A stretch of 64,000 bases of DNA from Dendrolimus kikuchii. Its lineage: Eukaryota; Arthropoda; Insecta; Lepidoptera; Lasiocampidae. Position 1 is the stretch's first letter. Every line of letters starts with the position of its first letter. Shown here in pieces: positions 55,946 to 64,000 of this stretch. A model generated the notes under the pieces. It was not told the DNA's origin and did no database searches. It saw nothing but the letters and a program-made list of their open reading frames with translations. The stretch is taken from contig CM034411.1 in assembly GCA_019925095.2 (NCBI GenBank), positions 5,247,501 through 5,311,500 of the forward strand, written 5' to 3'. The position numbers and the translations under genes are program-made.

Positions 55946-56215
55946 AATGATTCTCCGGCGCTTGGTATTTATATGTTACAAAGAAATTGTAACATACAAA
56001 AAGAACGTCGTCTGTGGTAGTGTTGAACCGCACGGTGTTGGGTTAACGACTAATGCGGTTTTGTGAATGAGTTTTAAACGGTTTTAAATGAGCTAAAATA
56101 ATTTATGGTACACTTTTTACGTGCTTTCACACTTTTAGTGAGTTTTAAGTGAAACCAAGTGCGAAAACTTATCAGCAACAAAAAAGTAGAAACACGCGCT
56201 TTTTGAAGATGAAAC

Positions 56216-56486
56216 TTTTTTTTATTGCATGAAATCAGCAGACAGGCAGACGGCCCAACTATGGCAAGCGGTGACCATCGCCTATGGACATTTATAACAC
56301 TAATGATGGTACCAATGTGCTGCCGCTGTCTAAAGGGAGACTGGATCCTGGCCACCAATGCCGGAACACAACTTAAGGTGGTTATGGCAACATACTCTAG
56401 ACCAGAGGTAGTAGGCTGTGAGTTGTTTTTACGACATGCCATGCGGCCGCATCAATTTTTATTTATTTATCCATTTTGTACAGATA
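56216..56486 (-). mobile_element. SINE A copy 12
   Basis: Poly-T, GCATGAAATCAGCAGACAGG through CATGCGGCCGCATCAATTTT. The 5' head is diverged after the CGGCCGC block. Confidence 0.8.
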
Positions 56487-56499
56487 AAATATAAATAAC

Positions 56500-56710
56500 T
56501 AACTGTCCCGGCAGACGTCGTCCTGCCCGGAAAAGCTTCAACCGATATGCCGACAGCAGCGCCACCTACCGGATCCAATTGTGAACCAACTCAGAAACCT
56601 TCTTTGGCTCATGCACTACAACTTTGCTAAAGATCATCACATGATCAAATGTATAGTTTACGATTCTATAAAGGACATACAGACAAACATTCATTTTTAT
56701 ATATAATGAT
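56500..56710 (-). mobile_element. Repeat L copy 2
   Basis: CTGTCCCGGCAGACGTCGTC to CAGACAAACATTCATTTTTA; reverse complement of 54362-54580. Confidence 0.75.
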
Positions 56711-57270
56711 CAAATAGATAAAATAAAAATATAAATATTATGAAGATGTGAAAATCCGAGTTATTTTTAGGGTTCCGTAGTCATTTTGGCAAGAACGGAA
56801 CCCTTATGAAATCGCCATTTCGGTCTGTCCATTTGGCATTTGTTGTTACTGTCATTCCTCTTAATAACTACTAGCGCGTTGCAGTAGTAGCTCACAATGC
56901 TCAAAATGTTCCGTTAACCGTTCCACAAGGCGACCACGGTCGTTGTGGTCGTGGTGAAAACGTCACTAATGACATCATCATTTTCGATCACACAACGACC
57001 AATGTCAAGAGGTGGGTCGAATAACCGTTCCACTTGGGTTTACGATTGTAACGCCGGCAAGCAAGTGGAACGGGAAAAATTGCGGTCGTTGTGAGTCTCT
57101 AATTTATCGTAGTCTACTAGGTCAACATGGATTACATGAAACAGGAAAGTGTACTCTACTTATTGTCACAAAGTTACGCATTGAAATCGCTAAAAAAATG
57201 GAGCGGTCGGGAAACCTCCGTAAGGACCAAAGTTCCTTACGTTAAAGGTCGCCTGGAAGGGGCATAACTA

Positions 57271-57618
57271 GGGTTGCCACTTTTTTTTGAGGAAAGTATA
57301 ATATTTTTGTTTTAAAACCATAAAAATATAGTACTTTTGGGAACTATAGGGGGGAAAAATAGTAAACATTTATTTTTCATTAATTATTTTATATTTAATT
57401 TGTTTTATTATTTAACTTTCTGTGTATACCTATATTTATAATTACTTTTTGCTTTGGCTAGTAAAGATCTATTATTTTCAAAATAATCATGAGAATCTTA
57501 ACAAAAACGCGACAATTGAGTGATGAAAATATAGTACATTGCGTACCATTTTTTTTTTAAATATATAGTACAATTGTCTAAAATACGATACTATATATTA
57601 TAGTACGGTTGGGAACCC
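57271..57618. mobile_element. TIR element with TA duplication, copy 2
   Basis: Ends GGGTTGCCACTTTTTTTTG and, reversed, GGGTTCCCAACCGTACTAT, each flanked by TA (57269-57270, 57619-57620). Internal ATAGTAC words point towards both ends. 348 bp, no coding. Same family as 42918-43856. Confidence 0.75.
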
Positions 57619-57864
57619 TAGGCGTAACGCTTTTCCCTTACACGATAATTTCTACCAGTTCACTCTACTGTAAGCCACTTAAAAGAACTTCGTTCCAAAA
57701 AACACTAAGGAAGAATGACATAATGTAAATAAGGGTTGAAAAAAATAATGTAAATAGTCGTGTCGAGTAGGTATCGTTAGTCAAACAAAAAAAATGTGTG
57801 TGTATGCAGTTTACACGCGGTAGTAAAGTGAAACTCCAGAGAATATCACAGTTATCTATCTATT

Positions 57865-58170
57865 CTATCTGTGCAGGAATGGAGAAAGAATACAATTTCC
57901 TGCGGCCGGGCGGCCTGTCGTAAGAGGCGACAAAACAACCCACAGCCAGGTGGTACGGCATTTGCCCGCCTGGATGGCTACCACCCCTGGTCTAAAGTAT
58001 GTCGCCATAACAACCTTGAGTTGTGTTCCGGCATTAGTGACCAGGTTCCAGTCTCCCTTAAGAAAGCAGCAACGCATTTGTAGCACCTTTGGTGTTGCAA
58101 ATGTCTATAGGCGATGGTAACCGCTTTCCATCAAGTGGGCCGTCTGCCTATCTGCTGAACTCCTGCAATA
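57865..58170 (+). mobile_element. SINE A copy 13, full length
   Basis: ATCTGTGCAGGAATGGAG to CTCCTGCAATATTTATTT. Preceded at 57785-57840 by the GTGTGTATGCAGTTTACACG sequence that also precedes element G copy 2. Confidence 0.92.
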
Positions 58171-58649
58171 TTTATTTATTTTTTTAAGTTAATTCTTCTC
58201 TAACTTTTATTAATGTAATTCCTTTAGTCTACATACGTCAAGATATTATGATTCAAAATAAACTTCTCAAGTAACACTTTCAATTTTTCACTGTTTTAGT
58301 CTAAAAAATATTATTTGGGTTCAAATGGACCTTCGTTTGATCATCAGTTTATTGACTCTCTAATCTGTGCTGCACAATGTAAAACTCTTATCTCATTGTC
58401 TCGCAGGCTGAGTCCTATAGATTTATGTGTTTATCTCTTATTAGTGTCGCGTTTCCGTTTAATCGAGTTTTAAATCACAATGATTCTAAAGAAATTTCAC
58501 TTCAGATACATAAGGATGTTTCTTATATTTGTTATTTTTTAATGAAATCGATAGATGGCAAGATATAAGCACCCAGAATCGTGAAGATTGTATCGTCGTC
58601 CCTCTAACTCTTAAACTATGGATTGTAACAATTTGAAAAAAAAATCAAT

Positions 58650-58813
58650 GCAAAGCGGACCTATCAAAACGGTTGATAGATGTCTCACGAAACCAAAACG
58701 CTGGCCTGTATCTTGGGCAACGTATAAGCGTTGCCATACAACGTGGTAATGCGGCCAGCGTTTTGGGAACGTTCCCAACTAACGGTGATTTGGGACCTAA
58801 TTACTATTTGTAG
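58650..58813 (+). pseudogene. LINE-E C-terminus, copy 10
   Basis: Frame from 58667: KRLIDVSRNQNAGLYLGQRI then SVAIQRGNAASVLGTFPTNG, DLGPNYYL and TAG. Open across 48 codons. Confidence 0.78.
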
Positions 58814-59212
58814 TTTTTATCTTTTATAAATTAAGTTGTATATATATTTTTTCTTAGAATAGGCAAAATATGTAAAATAAATTCTGCAAATTAATAAAAA
58901 AGAAAAAATGCAAAGCGTAGAAAATATTTTGTTTTTAATACTTAATATCTTTGAGTAGTTTTTGAGATATGTGGAATTTTGTATTGAATGGCGACGTTTT
59001 TCATTTCTACTGAATCTTTCATCATGCGAGCTACTAAGCACTTACCCATTTTTTTGCATTGTAAATACATACTTACGCATCGCGATTTATTTGATGCATT
59101 TTCTCATAGTATCGATGAATATTAAGAAGATGTATTGACAAGAATCGTCCCTGCCATACTCCTAGCTGACGTTCTTTTTTGCTATCATAGTCTTTATTTT
59201 ACTTGAATCCTT

Positions 59213-59533
59213 TATCCGTGCAGGAACGGAGAAAGAATACAATTTCCTGCGGCCGGGCGGCCTGTCGTAAGAGGCGACAAAACAAACTACATCCAGGTGG
59301 TAGGTCATTTGCCCGACTGGATGGCTACCACCCCTGGTCTAAAGTATGTCGTCAAAACAACTTTGAGTTGTGTTCCGGCATTAGTGACCAGGTTCCAGTC
59401 TCCCTTAAGAGAGCAGCAGCGCATTTGTAGCACCTTTGGTGTTGCAAATGTCCATAGGTGACGGTAACCGTTTTCCATCAAGTGGGCCGTCTGCCTGTCT
59501 GCTAGACTCTTGCAATAAAAAATATAAAAAAAA
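59213..59533 (+). mobile_element. SINE A copy 14, full length
   Basis: TATCCGTGCAGGAACGGAG to CTCTTGCAATAAAAAATATA. Confidence 0.92.
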
Positions 59534-59749
59534 CACTAGCGTATAAACTAGCAGACCTTGTCCGGCCCTAAAAAAATTAAATTTAGAACCCGATTGCAGC
59601 GCCACCTAAAGGGTCCGATTGGGAATTTAAACCGTCCGGGAATCCGCTCGAAAACACGCAAAACTTTTCATGAGGATCGGTCCAAGGGCTTAGGTGTAGT
59701 GCCGCGTCATACACACTGTTGGAGTAACCCTGGCTTCAGCACCCTTTGC

Positions 59750-60505
59750 CGGCAAAATAATATGTCTCTTCTCTTTTCTGCCCAAAAAAAGTGCTGTGTA
59801 ATAAATTGTGTATTAATATTTTGTGATAGAAATAAAAGTTATAGTTCGAAGATATCCTCTAGATCCACAACACAGACTAACATAGCAATTTTATATATAA
59901 AAAGAAAAGAAAGAGACGTTATAAAATTTCCTTTGCACGGCCATGTCAAGAATGTGTCTAACATTAGCAATATTCGACGTAAACATAGATCTATATGTAT
60001 ATAGAGAAAAGAACACGTACATAAATCATTCAAGTTCTCTATATATATATACATATACAGGCAGGATACTTAAAACCGATTAATTCACACATAAGCTGTC
60101 TCAATAGCCCCTCAAACAATACTTTAGTGAAATCAAACACTTTATTGAAACCATTTTGAATTTTACAAAATTCATCTGAGCAGAACCTTTTTGCTCCCCG
60201 ATTGATTTGTATTCTCAAAGATAAGTAATTACGCGCCCACTTTGGGCAGATCCATAAATCCGTGGGGGGGTCATGGGGGGTCTGGGCCTCCCTTGAAAAA
60301 AGGGGGCGTTCTTCTTATATTTAAATATCGAACCCCTTCCGGGTAGGTGCCACGGTTTTTCCAGTAAAAGGGGTAAGTGACAGAAGCAGGGAACAGAGGA
60401 TATAGCGGAGTCGTCTTCAACAGCTATTCATGTGATTATTTTGAACTATGACTTCATGTTAATTTCACGCGACAAAAAGTCTTTTTGCTCGACAGAAATT
60501 ATTTA
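59750..60505. other. No recognised feature
   Basis: AT-rich; a G-rich patch (GGGGGGGTCATGGGGGGTC) at about 60265. Confidence 0.45.
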
Positions 60506-60509
60506 CATT

Positions 60510-60812
60510 CTTTTTTTATTGCAGCAGAATAGCAGACAGGCTGACAGCGTATATAATATAAAGTGGTTACCGTCGCCTATAAACATTTGCAAGACCAGAG
60601 GTACTTAGCTTATGTGCTGCCGGCTTCAAAGGGGGAACTGGAACCTGGTCACTAATGCCGAAACATGCTCAAGGTTATTATGGTGGCATATTCCAAACCA
60701 GAGTTATTGGCCATCCAGACAGGCGAGAGCCTTACCATCTGACTGTGAGTTGTTTTGTTGTCCTTTATGACTAATAAGAATTAGTATTCATTCCCCGTTA
60801 CTGCACGAATGA
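60510..60812 (-). mobile_element. SINE A copy 15, diverged
   Basis: TTTTTTTATTGCAGCAGAAT through CGTTACTGCACGAAT, with many changes; an old copy. Confidence 0.8.
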
Positions 60813-61069
60813 TTTTGAAATCTTATCTAAAAAAAACATCAATATATTTTATTTCAGTTATAGTGTAACAGACCCTCCACATTCAGACAAAAATCTTGCA
60901 AGACTAACAGTAATTGTTAAGCCAAATGTAAAAGTACTCGTATATTCTCGCCTGCGCGGGTTCTTTATCTCGACTCAATAAACCAACAACGCAATTGAAG
61001 AACAAGGCAAGAAGCAACAAACAATGTGAAACTAGTTTTCTCACATCACGCGAAACATATGGAGCGCAC

Positions 61070-61084
61070 ATCTCCCTCCCTCCC

Positions 61085-61115
<31 letters not shown>
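61070..61115. repeat. (CCCT)n/(CT)n microsatellite
   Basis: CCCTCCCTCCCTCTCTCTCT followed by (CT)n. Confidence 0.95.
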
Positions 61116-61116
<1 letters not shown>

Positions 61117-61192
61117 TTTACCTTGTCCCAAACATTTGGTATCAGCATAATAATATTACACATAGGAGTAAGAAATTTAAAATACAGCTCTT

Positions 61193-61246
61193 GAATTTGG
61201 TATCTTATATCAAAATACAAACATTTTGATATTAGATACCAAATTC
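61193..61246. repeat. Tight hairpin, 24-bp arms
   Basis: Arms 61193-61216 and 61223-61246 (GAATTTGGTATCT...) are inverted copies with one mismatch and a 6-base loop ACAAAC. Not repeated elsewhere in the window. The stem length is near that of a microRNA precursor stem but the near-perfect pairing fits a mini fold-back better. Confidence 0.9.
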
Positions 61247-61249
61247 ATT

Positions 61250-61940
61250 AATACCTCTTTGATTGCCGGAATAAAAGAACAAAATAGTGTTAATTATAAA
61301 TTTCAAATAATGACAACGCAACAGCGACTCCGCTGATTCCGCTGTGCTGTCTCAAGATGGACTTAAGAAGCAAAAAGGAAAGAGTGGCCGAGGGGTGGCC
61401 CCCTCGCCCGTACCCCGGCGCTGCCCCCTCTCCGAGCCCATTGGAATACAGAATAATAATCGCCAAAAGAAACGGGAGGGAGGAAAAATATAAATAGCTC
61501 TCTATCTACCTCCCTGAGATATTAAAATTTGTACAAGAAAATACTCGGCTACCCGGTTTCAATTTTGTTAAAATAAAATTATATTCGTACCGACGAATGT
61601 TCGGACCTTTCGCCGCTTTTGTTGCTTTCAAGCGCTTTTATGCTTTGTGTTATGTTTTGTTCATTGTTAAGCAGCGCCTAGTGTTTCATGCTTTATTACA
61701 AATGCTCATTTTATTCTTTAGACTTGACTCTTGGCGAAATTGAATATTTAAATGCTAGTTAGCAACGGCCTAGGAACATCGGAGGCTATTTGCGACTATA
61801 TTTAAAATTAGTATTTTCGTTCTTCGTAAATAAAGACTAGGGAAAGGTCATAGACCTTACAGCCCATCAGATGTCAATTCAGTATTAACTGTTGTATATT
61901 GTTAGTGTGAGAGTAAATAAAGAATTATTATAATTATTAT
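61250..61940. other. No recognised feature
   Basis: Contains a GC-rich patch (61380-61440) and AT-rich sequence. No credible frame. Confidence 0.45.
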
Positions 61941-61944
61941 ATTG

Positions 61945-62325
61945 TATGTCTGTAGAAACGGCCCGGACTTTTGGAAGGCTTGCATGTGACCATGGGAAGG
62001 CCAACACGCAGAAGCCCTTTGACAAATTTAATGTAAATGTGGCGTGACACTGACCAGCGATTATCCCTGTAATAATGCACCCAAGAACAAGCCCCGGCCA
62101 GTGTAGGACTACTGTAGGAAATGAGAACAAAATATACCGGGCTATTGGGGTGATCTGGCTAGTGGTACTAGGGGTCTGGGAATATGGGGACGATGGCATC
62201 TGCCCGTCACAATATTCGGGGAACATGGAAAAATGGGCAGACGGTGAGACGCCACTGCATGGGCCCCAAAAATGCCATAGAAGACCGGGGTAACTTGGAT
62301 GTGAGTAGCTAAGGGATGGGTTATT
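61945..62325 (-). mobile_element. Element F copy 3, 5' truncated
   Basis: Matches copies 1 and 2 from the GTAGCCACTCACA region to the CGGGCC end; the terminal hairpin word is degraded. The upstream third is missing, as in 5' truncation by incomplete reverse transcription. Confidence 0.78.
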
Positions 62326-62429
62326 ATTATTATCTCAGTCAAATTGTAGGTGTTTGATGTACACCAGGCAACGGAGCTGAAGTTCTTATCAGGGCCGCCG
62401 ACTCCGTAGGTGCTCGGGGGCTCAACCAC

Positions 62430-63025
62430 CCATGAGAGTTAAATAGTAGATGCGGAGCAGCCATGACCATCATAATAACTAAAATAAAAGACATCAGCGT
62501 GTGCGGCGCGTCCTAGCATCACTATCATCCCCCCACCCTACCTACCCGCGCCTCTCAAACTTTCAACTCTGCTGTAGTTCATCAAAATAATCGCTTTGAT
62601 CGAATAAGATTGTCAATAATTAGTTTTTAAAATAATCCTCCAGCAAAAAGGTTTATTATTTTATATAGCTAAAGTAAAGTATTAAAGTAAAGGTAGTAAT
62701 ACCTGTATTTTGTGTTCCTGCTAATAAAAGTTAGGTATATTACACACTGATATCATAATGACTTAATTTTAAAATTTTAGTTAAACTTAATCAATACGAT
62801 ATTTACACAGTCACACTTACGTATTTAAATAACGTACCTACCTCAAGTGTACCTAAATATACTGAAAGAAAAGAATGACTACTTTAAAATATATGTATAG
62901 GTAAGTAGGCATAGGCATTTAAAGATCAGGAGCACCGACGAGGTTTTCTAAAAGTCTAGTTCTTATAGCAACTTGAAAGATGTAGCCTTTCAAGTTCACT
63001 AAACAGTTCACAGTTTAAAAATAAA
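62430..63025. other. No recognised feature
   Basis: AT-rich; nothing assigned. Confidence 0.5.
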
Positions 63026-63029
63026 CACA

Positions 63030-63250
63030 TAATTAAGTACAACTAGGTTTTAACGGTTTTAAGCCCGGCATTTTATTTGATTTTTATTTGGACGTTTCGG
63101 CCACTTCAGAAGTTGTGATCACAGAAAACGAAAAATCATGACTACTGAAAAGTGGCCGAAATTTCGAAGTAATAATCAAATAAAAAGCCGCGTTTAAAAC
63201 TGATAAAATATAGTTTTAATTATATGTACTAGTCGCGAAGACTTCAGAAA
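63030..63250. mobile_element. Repeat C, long fold-back copy
   Basis: Left arm AGGTTTTAACGGTTTTAAGC, ATTTTATTTGATTTTTATTT, GACGTTTCGGCCACTT; the right arm is the same in reverse, ending TAGTCGCGAAGACTTC. Arms about 90 bases with several mismatches, joined by about 40 bases around GTGATCACAG. This shows that repeat C elsewhere is one arm of a fold-back element. Confidence 0.8.
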
Positions 63251-63259
63251 ATACACAAA

Positions 63260-63780
63260 CACATAATTCTTACTCAAAAATTTTGAAACCCCCAACCCCA
63301 TCAATTTATTGAAGATACATATTAAGAAATCTTGAAATTAAAAATTCAAAGGGGCGTTTTCAGATCAATTAACATATGTCGAAAATTTAAGTTTTAGAGT
63401 TTTTGTGTCTGCCTGTCTGTCTATTACAGTATAAGGCGAAAACTACTGAGAAGATATAATTGAAACTCGGCTGGTTTATATCCCGAATAGTACTTAGGAA
63501 ACTTTTATCCCGACAAATGACATCGTTTCCGTGGAATGGATGAACTTAGACGAAATGGTGGCGTTGCAGTCTTGTTTTTGCTGCTCCCGTTGCAGCTGCA
63601 ATTCACTATTATGCAATTCTACATGGTAAACGAAAACGAAGTTTTGCTGGCTCAAAAACATTGCTCTATGGCTATAAATGTAGCTAATATGTAATATGTG
63701 TAAAGTTATTTAATTTAAACAATTTTTCAAACTATGGTGATAAACTAAAAACTAAACTATTCTATAAATAAACCTAACTG
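63260..63780. other. No recognised feature
   Basis: Has a TAAGGCGAAAACTACTGAGA stretch like dispersed repeats of the I/H kind, but no clear match. Confidence 0.4.
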
Positions 63781-63848
63781 AAAAATGTATATACAATATT
63801 TAAAAAAAAACCAAATATGTCCTGGGACACATAGTAGAAGTGAAACTG

Positions 63849-63996
63849 CAACGGACAAGTGGAAAAACGAATTGCAACAAAATTTTAACTTGAAGTTTTA
63901 CGGGCAGGTTGTTAATGTACTTGTCCAATTTGAAAACCTGCCCGTAAAACTTGAAGTTAAAATTTTGTTGCGATTCGTTTTTCCACTTGTCCGTTG
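63849..63996. repeat. Palindrome with 62-bp arms
   Basis: Arms 63849-63910 and 63935-63996 (CAACGGACAAGTGG...TTTTACGGGCAGGTT) differ at two positions, with a 24-base spacer. The GAAAC word next to each arm may extend it. A fold-back element probably continues past the window edge. The 70-codon frame across it is a by-product of the inverted repeat. Confidence 0.92.
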
Positions 63997-64000
63997 AAAC

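Noticed and set aside
55506..56066. 186-codon plus-strand frame
   Set aside because: Its first two thirds are antisense to the RTE-2 remnant and the rest is low-complexity AT-rich sequence.
59203..59430. Frame starting MNPLSVQERRKN and similar frames in other A copies (1484, 11771, 57871)
   Set aside because: Translation of the SINE A head and body; frame is broken in many copies by indels, and the element has short-retroposon features, so it is not treated as a gene.
63785..63997. 70-codon frame at the right edge
   Set aside because: Lies across the 62-bp-arm palindrome.

Overview
This is an AT-rich, repeat-dense stretch of animal nuclear DNA, most probably from a moth or butterfly (Lepidoptera). 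The evidence is the mix of mobile-element families: 5'-truncated RTE-type LINEs ending in (ATGT)n repeats, a LINE C-terminus with the 'FYHRT ... ELPxxVFP' layout followed by a '...GTGGGCCGTCTGCCTGTCTGC' tail, tRNA-derived SINEs with clear A and B boxes, and hAT, mariner, pogo-like and other TIR elements. There are no operons, ribosome binding sites or long host ORFs. I cannot name the species, and all family assignments come from motifs read by eye, not from a database search.

No host gene can be identified with confidence. Five plus-strand segments look like possible exons: about 17.5, 25.85, 28.39, 47.88 and 49.90 kb. Four have a pyrimidine tract plus AG in front of an open frame and one (17.5 kb) is a GC-richer open island. 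All are low-confidence. The window reads best as intergenic DNA or a very large intron.

Layout. 0-8.7 kb: SINE A in a convergent pair, two LTR remnants in opposite orientation, two complete tRNA-derived SINEs (B1, B2) with target-site duplications, and LINE 3' ends. 8.7-17 kb: a long compound microsatellite, a chimeric SINE/LINE block, a hAT MITE with a perfect 8-bp duplication, and hAT-like and pogo-like non-autonomous elements. 17-26 kb: a 620-bp element of unknown class (F1) with a 15-bp duplication, a tandemly duplicated ~320-bp repeat, a young RTE fragment and a tight 38-bp hairpin between ~90-bp direct repeats. 26-33 kb: mostly featureless, with a decayed mariner transposase and a LINE C-terminus. 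33-46 kb: SINE A nested in a TIR element, an RTE copy with a perfect 11-bp duplication, a hAT transposase remnant, several copies of LINE family E, and a TIR element inserted in a LINE and itself carrying two further insertions. 46-64 kb: B3, F2, F3, more SINE A copies, inverted pairs of small repeats, and a 62-bp-arm palindrome at the right edge.

How the parts relate: SINE A (15 copies) ends in a sequence that also ends the LINE family called Y here, which suggests that LINE-Y supplied the reverse transcriptase that moved it. LINE family E (10 fragments) and RTE-1 (5 fragments) are all 5'-truncated and anchored at the 3' end, as expected from target-primed reverse transcription. The MITEs have no intact transposase in this window; the hAT and mariner coding remnants are all broken. 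No previously undescribed functional system was convincingly found. The best candidates for something undescribed are element F and the 24.8-25.1 kb hairpin/direct-repeat structure.
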